A stretch of DNA of 64,000 nucleotides, taken from Ceratothoa steindachneri. Lineage: Eukaryota > Arthropoda > Malacostraca > Isopoda > Cymothoidae. Made by a program: the position numbers and the translations under genes. This document shows, piece after piece, positions 46,081 through 57,210 of the stretch. Below the pieces are notes generated by a model. It saw only the letters and a list, made by a program, of their open reading frames with translations. It did not search any database and was not told the origin of the DNA. The DNA is taken from contig OZ018326.1 in the NCBI GenBank assembly GCA_963969495.1, positions 154,504,306-154,568,305 on the forward strand, in the 5' to 3' direction. Every line of letters starts with the position of its first letter. Within the stretch, counting starts at the first letter, position 1.

Positions 46081-46255
46081 CATAGAAATGAGCTGCTATT
46101 GGTGGATATTGCTGCACGCCTCGCGTGCAATCGAATCAATAATGACGGCAATCACAGATAAATTGTCATACTGACCTTTATGTCCATTTCATTATCCGGT
46201 CGGGATCTGCCTGGATAAAGCCAGGTTGGCGAACCACTACTACTACTCGGTATTT
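46080..46255 (+). mobile_element. SINE 3' end fragment
   Basis: Matches the last third of the 21453-21925 SINE: ATACTGACCTTTATGTCCAT, TCATTATCCGGTCGGGATC, CTGGATAAAGCCAGGTTGGC, GAACCACTACTACTACT. The ACT-repeat tail marks the 3' end. The head is missing. Confidence 0.8.
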
Positions 46256-46604
46256 GACATCACGCCCTCCATCCGTCTCTCTGCGACTCTCATGGGCTTA
46301 AAACTACGCCCACTGTACTGGTTAAGTTAACCAAGAGACTGGGAACCCGTTCTCTGCGAGAAATTCGACATCAAGAACCGAACCAGACCAGGAGAGTCGA
46401 TCTCGTCCTGCGCGGCGTTCTCTCCATCTTCCTCTCTTCGCCCATTGGCTTGCCGCGTTTCAATCTAACGGGGCCAATCCGACCATAAACTTTTCCATCT
46501 CCCTTCGTTTGGTACCACTCACCTAATCACCACCTCTACGTTATCGAGACCCATTCCAGTGACACTATAATAAACAGTTTGAATACTTATGGTTAAGGAC
46601 GTAC

Positions 46605-46927
46605 CTTGGGACCATTTGTGTTAGAGGAAGAAAGCGATTGGCGAAAATCGTCAGCTCCGCTGAGAGGGGGGACATTAACATTCTTTAGTTGGGAATTGAT
46701 GGTGGGTAATTTTTTACCCACGGGAGGAAGGGCACTTTTACGATTCATACTATTTTCTTGATGTAAACTACCCCTCGAATCTTCACGTGAGTTTTGCTCT
46801 GATTCAAGTTGATTGGAGTCAATATCGGAAGGAGCTGTGTCCTTCTCCCCCGTATTAGAGTTTGTATGGCCGTCTTTGAAGTAAGGGGCAAATTCTTCGT
46901 CTGTTATAATATTATCCACACAGGAAT
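46605..46927 (-). CDS. Host gene exon: acidic polar linker after the WW domain
   Basis: An exon of 323 bases on the minus strand. The acceptor is a long T tract then TTCAAG before 46927. The donor is CCCAAG then GTACGTCC after 46605. The first two bases complete an Asp codon started by the WW exon. It then reads SCVDNIITDEEFAPYFKDGH, later SNQLESEQNSREDSRGSLHQ, KSALPPVGKKLPTINSQLKN and PPLSGADDFRQSLSSSNTNG, ending in phase 0. It is acidic and Ser/Asn-rich, with no fold expected. Neighbouring sequence is non-coding, and the frame is open throughout. Confidence 0.75.
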
Positions 46928-46934
46928 CTTGAAA

Positions 46935-47680
46935 AAAAAATTAATAAGTAAACATGACTAGATATATATTGAAAAATACATAGTTGGAATCATTTTCAAG
47001 AATTTATAGGTAGAAATTTTGCTTAGACGTTAATTAGGAGTGTGCTCTGATTGTAAACAAATGATCAAATCAAGATGAGACAGTTTTAAGCTTAGTGTTT
47101 TCTACAAATTGGACTTCCTTCCTTGATTATCTGAAATTGTATCAAAGTTCTAATTAAATTATTAATTTTGAGGGCATCATTTAGCTTAAAATGATGAAAA
47201 AAAACTATAGTAATGGACGAAAAGTGTTAAATTAGTAATCGAAGTTGTCTCGATGTAAGGAAGTTTAGAGATGTGCACCTTTTGTTCCTGATTTAAGAGT
47301 CGTATTTCCTCACTACATGGGGAAACCCGTTTCTTGCACCGCTCGCTCGCTTTGTGAATTTGGGCTCTGCTTAATATTGCCACCCTTTTGTTTATAATCT
47401 TTCGTTAGTTTATTCCTGGTGTTCACATCTTGTGTTCTGATCAATGTCGGACCCATCACGTATTCCTCCTCACACCGGAAGTCGTATTTATGTGCCGTAC
47501 TTCGGTTTGGATTACAATTCTAAATCAATATAAAGCCACTGTGCTGTAATATGGTGTTTTTAGTGTTTTGATTAATTGCACCACAACGCATGTCCTGCTC
47601 AAATCGAGCCTTTTTCCTTCCCTCGTTTAGCCTTCGAATGACAAAAGTATTTTTACCTTGCTTCAATTCGGAAATGAACC
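46935..47680. other. AT-rich intron stretch, nothing identified
   Basis: No element or gene recognised. Confidence 0.5.
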
Positions 47681-48386
47681 AATAAAGAACGCCCATATAC
47701 CAGATCTAGTACATACTTTCAAAAAATGATCATGGAGTTCAGGAATTGACTGTCGGGAAGCATTGGGAAATAGTGATTATTAGATAGTTCGTTTTAACAA
47801 ATACTACTAAAGCTCCAAATATTTTAAAGGAGAAGTTATGAAAAATTTCAAAACTTGCTGATTCAGGTTCTTTGAAATGTAGAATTCAGTCGTAAGAATA
47901 CTTATGAGATGTAGAATAACTTTAAGAATATATTAAGCATAGTTCTTGAGTAGTATAACCCAATAAAGGTCATTCGGAAGAAAACTAAGAAGCCATTATG
48001 ATGTAATCAGGAGATAGCTATAAAATCTTTAGAGAAAAAGAGAGCGTACCCGAGATTACAGATGGAAGGTACTGTTGAAAATCTGATTGACCTAAATAAG
48101 AAATGAACTAAATAAGATTATTAAAAAATCAAAAGTTTGTCAGAAATTAATTTAGTTCAAAGTAATAAAACTGCAAGAAAATTATCTGTTATTATAAAAT
48201 CAATAAAAAAAATTAAAATAGGTCTTATTACTCGTAAATAGGAAGTGTTTCTGAAAGAATTTGATGAGGCAATAGTTAGGGTACTTAATCATCATTTTGC
48301 AGCAGTGTTTCCAGAAAGGAATCTGAAGAGTTTAATTTATAATAATATTCTAGGTCAGGAAAAAATGTGTTGAATACCATTAATGG

Positions 48387-49595
48387 ATCAGTGTGGAACG
48401 AAAATAATGTCCGAATTTAGAGTAAATATTAAAAATGGAAAAAACTTATTACTATGAAAATATTTAATCATAAACATAACCTTTATTGTTTCCTAGAGCC
48501 TCATTCCATCTGTCAACAAACTTATAAATGCCACGCTTGTAAAATTCTTTAGATTTTGATACAAAATATGAATCAAAGTCGTTTTCAATCTATTCTCTTA
48601 TTGTCAACCTAAGACTATCCAAATGGTTCCGTAATCTCCTAAACAAAGTCAGAAGAATATGAAAGATGAGGCAATGTTTTCCAAATGAGCTCTCCCAAGA
48701 GATCTTTGGTCATTCAAGCTGTGTGAGGACGAGCATTATCGTGATGGAGGATGACACCCCGTCTGTTGACTAGAGAGGATCGCTTTGGCTGAAAGCGGCT
48801 TTCATTATAGTAGAAATTAGCATTAATTTTGATTGTACAGCTCGTAATTGACAATTCCTTCAATATCCCCCCATACACTCAACATGATCTTTTGGTGATG
48901 AAGTCGCCCCCCCGCCCTCCTGGTTGTTGAAAAATTCTACTTCCTCGACTGACCAATAAACGGTTGCGTTTAATGTTATGATAAAGGATCCACTTCTTAT
49001 CACTAGTAACAAGACTTCCCAAAAATGGTTCCTGAAGGTATCGTGGAAGCAACGACTCACAGCAAACAACACGCTGTTCCAGATTCGCCGTGGACTGTTC
49101 GTGCGGGGTTCATTATCCAAACACTGGAGCCTTCTCAATCCTTTTCAGTTAGCGTAGTATGACAGTTGTATGAATTACGTTAAATTGTTCTGCGAGTTCC
49201 CTAGAAATTTAACATGATTTGCTGTGACAACAGCTTCCAACTCTTCAGAATCAAGTTCTTTTGAACGACCTTCTTTTAGTCTCTCTTTATACTGAAATTC
49301 CCAGTTCGGAAACGGGAAAAAACACCTACTGCAACTTATTTCATTTACTGTATCATCCTCATAAGTGCTCTGAATGGATTTTGCCGCTGTAGCTGCATTG
49401 ACACTTCATGAAACTCATAAAGTAAAACATGTCTAATGTGATCTTTAGATGGGAGGACATAGTGATGAATACCGAAGAAGGTTATGAAAAATATTTTTTA
49501 TAATCTTAAAGAAAAGATAAGAAGAGGTACTACTTTAATAAATAAAACCTAAAACTTTATTCTAAAAATCAGACATTACTTTTGCTCCAACCTGA
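48387..49595 (-). mobile_element. Mariner element nested in the LINE (first)
   Basis: Ends resemble each other in inverted orientation: left TCAGTGTGGAACGAAAATAA, right (minus strand) TCAGGTTGGAGCAAAAGTAA. The minus-strand transposase starts HIRHVLLYEFHEV near 49440. It continues through a decayed core and ends VSKSKEFYKRGIYKFVDRW with NEALGNNKGYVYD near 48500. Many stops. The left part of the LINE reading resumes after 49595. Confidence 0.82.
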
Positions 49596-49725
49596 TGGAT
49601 AGGGGAACCATTTAGAGACATATAAGTCAGTTAAATACTTGCAAAGGCTCTGGCCCGGATGATATTCATTCTAGGTTTCTAAAAGAAAGAGTAGGAAGTA
49701 TTGGATTAGTTCATGAGGAGATATA

Positions 49726-50634
49726 CGAGAAGCGGTCAATAAGTTTTGCGAATTGGTAGAGCAAAACAGAGGAAGGGAGATGGCTGTTTGTGGGGGTGTT
49801 GAGACAAGTTATGACAAGTCAGGACCTGCAGCCGCACGCTCCTGCCTCATCTATTTAAGAAGCAGTAGCTACTCGCAGATCGTCAGTCAACAATGTTTCA
49901 ACAATGGAGAAGGTTGAGCACCTCGCAGTGATCAAATTTTTGACCAAGGAAGGCAAGAATGCAAAAGAGATCCATGAACGCATGGTTGCAGTGTACACTG
50001 ACACCGTCCCTTCCTATGCAACCATTGTTCGCTGGAATAGGGAGTTCCGCCATGGTCGTGAGTCCCTTGAAGATGACCCCCGTCCAAGACGCCCGTCAGA
50101 CGTGACCAATGAGGACAATGTGGCCCGTGTGGAGAGAATGATCCTCGAAAATCGAGCGAAAACTTGGAATATCACATGGAAGTGTCATCAACATCATCCA
50201 CGACAATTTTGCTATGACCAAGGTCTCTGCCCGTTGGGTCCTTAGAAACCTCACCCCCCATGATCGACTTCAACGTCGTCAAAATCCACAAGGCCAGAGT
50301 TTCCCAAGCTGCCCTGCGCTAGTGCGGATTCGAGGAGCTCAACTATCCCCACTAGAGTCCAGATATAGCCCCTAGCGACTACTTTTTATTCCACCAGCTC
50401 AAGGCGGCACTGCGTGGACGCCGGTTTGGGGACGATGAAGATGTCCAGCTCGCCGTCCAGGAGTGGATTGAACAGCAGTCGGGAGATTTCTGGTTGTCGG
50501 GAATTCGAAGCCTCAGGGACAAGTGGCGCAAGGGCATTGAAGTCGACGGTAGTTATATTGAAAAATAATAAAACACTTTTCCTCATATCTCGTTTCCTTA
50601 TATCCGAATTGCAAAAATTATTGACCACCCCTCG
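49726..50634 (+). mobile_element. Mariner element nested in the LINE (second), internally deleted
   Basis: Ends: CGAGAAGCGGTCAATAAGTT (left) and, on the minus strand, CGAGGGGTGGTCAATAATTT (right), flanked by TA at 49724-49725 and 50635-50636. Its 909 bases are shorter than the usual 1.3 kb. The LINE frame reads across the insertion point (EEIY then RSLEFGEIPN), which fixes the boundaries. Confidence 0.88.
49904..50570 (+). pseudogene. Mariner transposase with central deletion
   Basis: The frame begins MEKVEHLAVIKFLTKEGKNA, the N-terminal helix-turn-helix, and runs 113 codons through RPRRPSDVTNEDNVARVERM to a stop near 50245. The sequence then jumps to the C-terminal region SPDIAPSDYFLFHQLKAALR with RRFGDDEDVQLAVQEWIEQQ. 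The block carrying the first two catalytic aspartates is deleted at about 50275-50285. A second subfamily, distinct from the copy at 48387-49595. Confidence 0.85.
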
Positions 50635-51269
50635 TATATGAGATCACTAGAGTTTGGAGAAATACCTAATGATTATAAAATAACGAATATGGATATGCAA
50701 TATATGAACATCGGCTGAATTTAGTTAAGGATGAGAAGCTCATCGGAGTAGTAATAGATAAATCATTGAGGTTTTCTAAGCAGAGTATTAATGAAAAATG
50801 TAATGTAAATAGTGTGTCGGGTTTCATTAAGAGGAATGTTAATTACAAAAGTAAGGAAGTTATCCTTAAACCTTATAACTCGTATATCAGGCGACATTTA
50901 GAGTACTGGATGTATGCAGGCATGGTCCGCATATTTTAGACATGATAACAACCTGCTAGAGTTTGTGCAAAAGAAAGCAACAAAGATGATACCCTTCCTG
51001 AGGAACCTTGGATATGCAGATAGGCTAATGATACTAATAGGCTTTCATTTAAAAGAAGGTGCGCTAAAGATATGATTGAGTTTTTTCAAATGTGTTCGGG
51101 ATCACAAATTGAGAACTAGAATATAAAGGTGTAGGTTGGAAGTAAGAAAATATTTTGTACACCAATAAGGTGGTAGATTTTTTAAATGATTTGCAACACG
51201 ATGCAATAGGCAGTCCAAATTTAAAGGTTTTCAAGCGCAGGTTGGACGAGTAATTAGGAAGGGAATGTT

Positions 51270-51715
51270 ATTGTGGCTTTGGGTTCTGTTTTGGGGTATA
51301 AATTGTACATATTATAATATGGATATTATTTATATTTTAGGTGTATCGTGTTACGTTTTTATTAAGTAGTTCAATCCTTATAACACAATAAAATTTGGAA
51401 AAAGTATTAAATAATTAGTTTCACAAGAAATAAAGATTTGCTTGTACTTCTTTCGTTTCTTTCGTAGTTTAGCAAACAATTCATCTCAGAATATAGTCAA
51501 GCTTTATCCCTTGTAAAAATTATGCCTAATATGCGCTGGTCATTTATGTGGTCTAGTTTCTTTCACCGTACTTTTAGAATTTTTGAATGCAAACTTCCAA
51601 AAATTTATTTTGTATAATTAGGTCAGGGTTTTGGGGTACGATAATTAACAGTCAAACTACTAAATTTCATGACCTATCTATTTTTATTGGTCATATCCAT
51701 TGTGCATACTTTGTT
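51270..51715. other. AT-rich stretch, nothing identified
   Basis: Between the LINE 3' end and the next pseudogene; no signal seen. Confidence 0.5.
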
Positions 51716-51719
51716 TTTA

Positions 51720-52350
51720 AAGACACTACAGCAAACACCCTTGTTTCTTGTGCCTGCAGGGCAACAGCACAGACAAAGGTGCACTAGAAACAACGCGCTT
51801 GGGCAAATAGACTGAACTGAAACCAACTCCATACATTGCTTCATCGCGTCCTCTTGTCAATCCACTATACATAAAACCTGGACCAATGAAGAATTTTGTC
51901 AGCCAAGGGAGCCAAGTTTTCACTTTTCTGAAACAGAACTTTCCACGTTACAGCGATGCCAAACTGGAAGCAGTATTTTTGATGGTTTTCAAATCAGATA
52001 GGACAATGAGAGGCAAGCATGGCTTTCATTCAGGATTATTGTAACAAAATTTCTGAGCAATCGCTGTATTTCAGACTACGAACGTGTTGTAGAGGAGTTT
52101 CTGGAATACTTCTAGTCTATTTGTACGCGCATGTCTGTAAAGGTGCATTTTCGCAGCTCGCATATTGACTATTTTGCAGGTAAGTGTTGTGATTATAGCG
52201 AGGCAAAAGGAGAGCATTTCCATCAACATGTTCGAGTGATGGAAGAGAGACACCAGGGCCGCTGGAATGTAAACATGCTTATTGCTTACAGACTATTGCT
52301 GGTGTATCGAGAGATATTCCATGTGTGAAATATAAATGTAAACTGTTTAA
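51720..52350 (+). pseudogene. Repetitive arthropod protein, C-terminal part
   Basis: Plus-strand pieces in two frames: SSRPLVNPLYIKPGPMKNFV then FPRYSDAKLEAVFFDGFQIR (51845-51990), AWLSFRIIVTKFL (52010-52055), SDYERVVEEFLEYF, and MSVKVHFRSSHIDYFAGKCC with DYSEAKGEHFHQHVRVMEER and HQGRWNVNMLIAYRLLLVYR (52131-52320). This order (hydrophobic LVxPxxIxPGPMKNFV, then VHFxxSHxDYF, then GExFHQxxxxMExRxQGRWN) is one I recall from abundant unnamed arthropod proteins whose N-terminus is the cysteine-rich type seen at 35504-36131. Frameshifts and a stop make it a pseudogene. The shared family is from memory and should be tested. Confidence 0.65.
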
Positions 52351-52636
52351 AAAAAGTCATTTCTTCTAATTCTTCTGTCACATATTTTTAATGGTTAAGT
52401 AAGTTTACTTTGATAAAGTAAATCTGCTAATTTCATACGTTATTTTCATAGTCCTTTCAAATTTTCATAGCTATATAAAATAATTAGACAGGTTTGAAGA
52501 AAACTGGTAATATTTGTTAATTCAGCAAATCAAAAAAATTAAATCATTAGCTAAGAAAACCTTGATAAAAAATTCAGCCACAGATATGTTAATGTATATT
52601 AATTAGAGTGTAATCAGTGCACCTATAGTGCAATGT

Positions 52637-52692
52637 ACGGTCTATAACAGAACCTAACGGGCTAGCTTATCTTAGGTTCTGTTGTAGACCGT
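52637..52692. repeat. 21-base inverted repeat hairpin
   Basis: ACGGTCTATAACAGAACCTAA pairs (one change) with a later TTAGGTTCTGTTGTAGACCGT; the arms are separated by about 14 bases. Quoted arms are one base over a twenty-mer only in total span; the core GGTCTATAACAGAACCTAA is 19. It could be a small hairpin MITE or a structured RNA. Confidence 0.7.
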
Positions 52693-52739
52693 TCACACAA
52701 TAGCGAATGTGGTTGCCATAGCTATAGCTAGCTAGGTGT

Positions 52740-53199
52740 GCGTGTATATTCTTACACCCATGGCTCTCTCTACCCCTCTCCTCAAATCTATGCCCCCCGC
52801 CCCCAGAAAAATTGCCCCGTGTCTCTCTGATCGGAGCTCATAAGGGGCATCTTTAGAGTTGTGCACCCTTAGTCCCTAGCCCTCACAATCGTCTACTCTG
52901 CTACATTCATTCCACACATTTTAACATCTCTATCTTCTTCTGTTTTCCTCGCCTTAGCTTGTGGCATAGAACCTAACCCTGGCCCTCCTCCCCTAAATAT
53001 GACCCGCCTGTGACCCATAGGTCCAGTACTCACAAGCGTCCATCCTCTAAGACTCGTCGTGCTACAAATGACATCATCTCCGAAACACCCTCTAAACAAT
53101 TACACACTCCACTGGACCTGGAACCTGGAACTACTCACACACATCTCGCATACCACCCATTCTCTCAACATCCTCCAACTAAACACAAATGGTATCCGG
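52740..53199 (+). mobile_element. LINE 5' part with 2A-like motif and endonuclease start
   Basis: Bases 52963-52986 encode GIEPNPGP after a hydrophobic SVFLALAC stretch, like the 2A-type ribosome-skipping motif (D[V/I]ExNPGP) known in some invertebrate LINE proteins. The usual Asp is Gly here. A stop follows at about 53010. The frame resumes as LNILQLNTNG (53165-53195), the endonuclease N-terminus with its catalytic Asn, where a hAT element interrupts it. Confidence 0.7.
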
Positions 53200-54798
53200 C
53201 AGTAGTGGGCGTGTCAGTAAATTTCGCCGGTCCGTCATTCGTCATTCGCCAGTGGCTGGCCCGCCAATCCGTCATCATCAGTCCGTCATTATTTCAGGCC
53301 GGCCCAGTCCGTCAGTCCGTCACTCCGTCATCGTTTTTTTAACCACGCTTCTGTCATCGCTAAATTACAGTTCGTCACCGCTATTTTAGGACCGTCAGTA
53401 AAAAACTGTTTACAATGGTAACAACACACAATTTTATTCATTTAAAAACAGTTTTGACCACTTAACACAAAAAAATATAAATTCTTATACTATTACTGCC
53501 TCTCCTCCTGCTTGTCCTTCCCAAACTGCCCCTTGTAGCTGGGGTACCCCAAGAGGGACATGTTCTCCTTGAGCAACACCAGCTTCTGGAAGTTGGCGCT
53601 GGCCAGGGCGGCCCTCTTCGGCCTAAGAATGTCGCTGGCTGTGGAGAATATCCTCTCCACGGCAGCAGAGCGAGGGGGGGGGGGTTGTACTTGATGAAAA
53701 AGTCTACGCACGTCTCCCTGTGCTCCTTGGGGAAGAGGGCCCAGGGGAGGGCTTCCTTCCTTACATTTCGCAGTTCTGGAGGTAGCCTTTGAGTTCCCTG
53801 ATGGCCTCGGCGTTGTCCTGGTCCCCAGCGTCACCTGTCTCCTCCACCTCCTCAGGCTCCTCTAGGGACTGGGTGTCACGCAGAGACTCGGCACCAAGCG
53901 ACATGCTGGCGTAACTATGCTGGCTCTGGTCCATTTCACTGTCTCTGTCACTCACAGGTGTGCTGGCTCTGAAGCTCACACTACTTAGCATACTATCAGG
54001 TCTATCACTATCAGTAGACACACTCCTGCTCCTTCTCTGCTAAGATATCTATCAATGATCTATAAAATGCGGTGAAAAACAATTTAAACAATGTTACTTC
54101 ACTTGATTAAACGTGGTTGGAATGCTAAAGCCCCGTTCACACTACAGAAATTTCTTTTGTAACAAGTTGAAACTTTTGAAACAAGTTATAACTGCACCGC
54201 AGAAGCAGAGAGCTCGCGACAGACAACATTTCATTACAAAAGCCAGCAGGCTACTGATATGCTGCAGCAGGGTTGCCAGATTTTTTTCAGCAAAGGTAGC
54301 GGAAAAATTCCAAAAAGTAGCAGATTTCACTAAAAAGGAGCCCAATTTATATATACAGAGCCGGTCCTAGCCATTTTGGCGCCCTAGGCAAAATAACGAC
54401 GTGGCGCACCCCCCCATCAATAAGTTATTGCACAAAATATATTGTTTAAGCCAGTGCAAACAGAATTAAATAAAAATAGGGTATACAAAAACAAATCAGC
54501 TACACATGAACAAAATTCAACAAAGTTTTACAGCACACATGAACAAATTCAACTCCACTTTAGATGCAACAAAATGCGCCAACGCGCCAACGTGTGCCGC
54601 AAAACATTATTTTCCGAAGGTCGTCTTTTCTTTTCGAGTTAGTGACGGTTTGGGTGACGGTCCGAAATCGCTTCCGTCGGCGCTTATTCCATCAGTGTTT
54701 CAAAGTTTCCGTCAGTCGTCAGTCCGCCAGTGAAACGGGAGTCCGTCAGTGACGGACTAACGGACCTTCCGTCGGTACTGACGGACTGCCTACCACTG
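53200..54798 (-). mobile_element. hAT transposon inserted in a LINE, with 8-base target duplication
   Basis: Ends: CAGTAGTGGGC (left) and, on the minus strand, CAGTGGTAGGC (right). Flanks: GTATCCGG (53192-53199) and GCATCCGG (54799-54806), an 8-base duplication with one difference, as hAT elements make. Subterminal regions (53225-53335, 54640-54785) are full of CCGTCA/TGACGG repeats. Internal bases also contain what look like ends of other hAT elements: CAGGGTTGCCAGAT at 54268 and CAGAGCCGGTCCTAGCC at about 54357. Confidence 0.9.
53493..54021 (-). pseudogene. hAT transposase, C-terminal part
   Basis: Minus-strand frames 54021-53761 and 53834-53493. The first gives an acidic Ser-rich stretch (SSVSFRASTPVSDRDSEMDQ, then SLEEPEEVEETGD). 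The second, after a frameshift, gives VQPPPPRSAAVERIFSTASD then ILRPKRAALASANFQKLVLL with KENMSLLGYPSY. The second is the hAT C-terminal dimerisation domain. The catalytic core and zinc finger are deleted, so this is a non-autonomous copy. Confidence 0.85.
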
Positions 54799-55984
54799 GC
54801 ATCCGGAACAAACAGCAAATCTTTCAAAAAAGCATTGCCCTAATCCAGAAATTACACCTACAGCAACTCCTTAATTTCACATAAAACCATTCTACAGTTA
54901 CACTAGACTAAAAAACGCTGTACAACCAGCACACCACAGCTTACTCATCTTAATACACAAGGCCATCCCATTCTCCAAAACCACCAAACACACAGAACCA
55001 TTCCAACAAAATCACATACACCATCTACATCTCACCTATCTACTCCAAACAGTGCCAATAAGTTTTTTCGCCCAATCGGGCGCCACCCTTATCGCTGCCC
55101 AACTTCTTCTTAGGGGCTGATTTCACTGCCCATCACCACGCCTGGATAAACCAAAGCCCAACGAACTAAGAAGCACCACCACCATCGAACAACTACACTC
55201 ACCGAACATGAACAAGAGAAACCAACCAATAAAAATACTCCATCGCAACTACGACCCTACTTCAACAAATATAATCATCTGCTTCCCTCACTTCGACACT
55301 AGAACTACCTGACAAACCTTCCACACACTCCAATATAACCACCACCCAATCCTCATCACATCTCAAACACCCTAAGAACACTGACCAAAACTAAAACCAA
55401 ACTTTGAACATACGCTGTATACAGACAGCTCTTCAGCACGACACTGAATTTTTGAATTATGCATCCCAAACCTCGGCACCAACCATAGCTATTACACAGG
55501 CCCACAAAATACAAAGGTCTAAAATAGATCCCCCCCCACACACACACCTCCACGCTGAAAAAAAATCTGCCAATCGAAGACAACTCTTCAGCAAACTGCG
55601 ATGCACCTTACACGCTCTCTTTACTCCTACCCCCACCCCCAGAATCTCCAAACGACCCTCACCACCCAATACATCCAATTATTAGAAAACATACCCACAA
55701 CTCAACCAAACCAGAACTCTATAAAACACATACACACACATTTTACCCACAGAGCACTTCAAAACCATTCCGATATTCACTAATCCAAAGCATCCCTAAA
55801 TCGCTGAACCAGATGGCCCGCCTCTGATCAGGATACCACCTCTCCCTACATACATACAAAAATAGATTCAACCGATCTCATTCTATCCTTCACCTCTATT
55901 GACCATCTCAGAACCACTTTTCAATTTAACCCTTCTATGAGACCTCTGGAGAAGACCACATGTCGTGTCATCATTCCTGAGCGT
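54799..55984 (+). mobile_element. LINE endonuclease region, continuation
   Basis: Continues the frame of 52740-53199: IRNKQQIFQKSIALIQKLHL just after the target duplication, then FFLGADFTAHHHAWINQSP near 55110-55150 (GDFNAHHxxW-type catalytic block). From there a decayed 3' part of the endonuclease and linker runs to about 55970 (PLEKTTCRVIIPE). The reverse transcriptase is missing. Confidence 0.7.
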
Positions 55985-57208
55985 TGTTAGGTTCGATTGA
56001 AGAGAACCAGGGCAGCGACAAAGTAAACATCCACCAGCATCCTCTTCCCCCTCCTTTCGTTCTAATCCTTAGCAATTTGAACCTCTCCAATTCTCTCCTC
56101 CATTCTCATGTTCCATGGAAATTGTTGAGATGTTTACTATCTCCCAGTACAACTCCGTCCATGCACATGTTTACAGTAATTCTTTGGACTACGCCATCTC
56201 GTTCTGCCATCTCCTGTCTCGAAACTGGTATCTCTGACCATTTTCTCGGAAGTTTTTTGTACAGAATCCAAGCTCTCTCACGCCAACTCCATCCCCTCAT
56301 CGCTGTCAAACCTCCTTTGTCGATTCAACCACAAGAACTTTTTCCGTTCGACTCGACTTCTGATCTTGTACTTTGCCTTTTCTTTACTCTTTGCACGTTT
56401 TCCTCGTGTTGTGGATCTCATGCTACCGTATGATTTTTGCTGATCTGAAGGCTGCTAAACAACAGAGGTGTGTATTAGAGGAGGCACTTTTAGGCTGCCA
56501 GTTGCAGGTAAAAGGGCACGTACGCCCTCTCATTGGCGTATAAGTTGATACAAACACCTGAGCTGCAATTCAAATTTTATCTTCTCGTAAAGCCCAATTC
56601 CACAAGGTTTTGTCTGACAGTAAAATTCCAGAATCCCTGTCGAAATTCTTAAACTCTTGTCAGCCCCTCCTATTCCATGCTTTTCCACGCTTTTCATTTT
56701 AGCTAAACTTACTGACTCACATTCTCCCATCATTCGCTAAACCCAATTCACTTCTCACTTTCCCTTCTAAACTCCATTATTTGAATCTCTATTTCCCCCT
56801 CCTTACGGTTTTCTTTCCTCTTCTTCTCCATATTTTTACCTCTTACCTCTTCAAATGAGGTGCCCCATCCTTTTCTAAACATGCAGTGATGAAATATTTG
56901 TCGGAGAAGCCAAATTACGACAACCTGTGTGGTAATTATGGGTATAACGACGTTGTTCACTCCCATTTCAACCTCGATTGCGAGGTGGGATTCTTCAAAC
57001 TCTTGTAGTTTTTTGCAAACCAAACCTCGTTTAATCGTGATTGCAACTCTCTCATAGAGTTGTTGAGAGTGATTCTTGGCTATGACGTCATAGTTCTAGA
57101 GTTTCATCTTGTGATTGTTCGTATTGACTCCGCGTTCTTATATCAAAGTGATATCAGCGTCAATTTCACGAAAGATGTTTTTGTAGATACACTTTTTCTG
57201 GTTCTATC
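55985..57208 (-). mobile_element. Jockey/I-like LINE, endonuclease part (left of Tc1)
   Basis: On the minus strand 56800-57060 reads YERVAITIKRGLVCKKLQEF then EESHLAIEVEMGVNNVVI. This parallels AIAVKKRLKYRSLEDLDESY LAIEVGTALG of the 4862-8647 LINE, so the same endonuclease is present. Sequence further left (55985-56700) is less clear, with a short KLPRKWSEIPVSRQEMAERD stretch. The element is interrupted by the Tc1 at 57211. Confidence 0.65.
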
Positions 57209-57210
57209 TA

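Larger units (their letters stand above)
47690..51260 (+). mobile_element. CR1-like LINE, plus-strand copy split by two mariners
   Basis: Same group as 40640-43482. The frame has VQELTVGK near 47740, then a linker, VLNTIN at 48365. After the first mariner it continues LNTCKGSGPDDIHSRFLKER (49630-49700), then the second mariner, then RSLEFGEIPNDYKI (50640-50680), LIGVVIDKSLRFSKQ, SGFIKRNVNYKSKEVIL and an HLEY-type block (50730-50910), with a 3' end near 51255. RT motifs A-C are missing, so this copy is internally deleted as well as interrupted. Confidence 0.82.
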
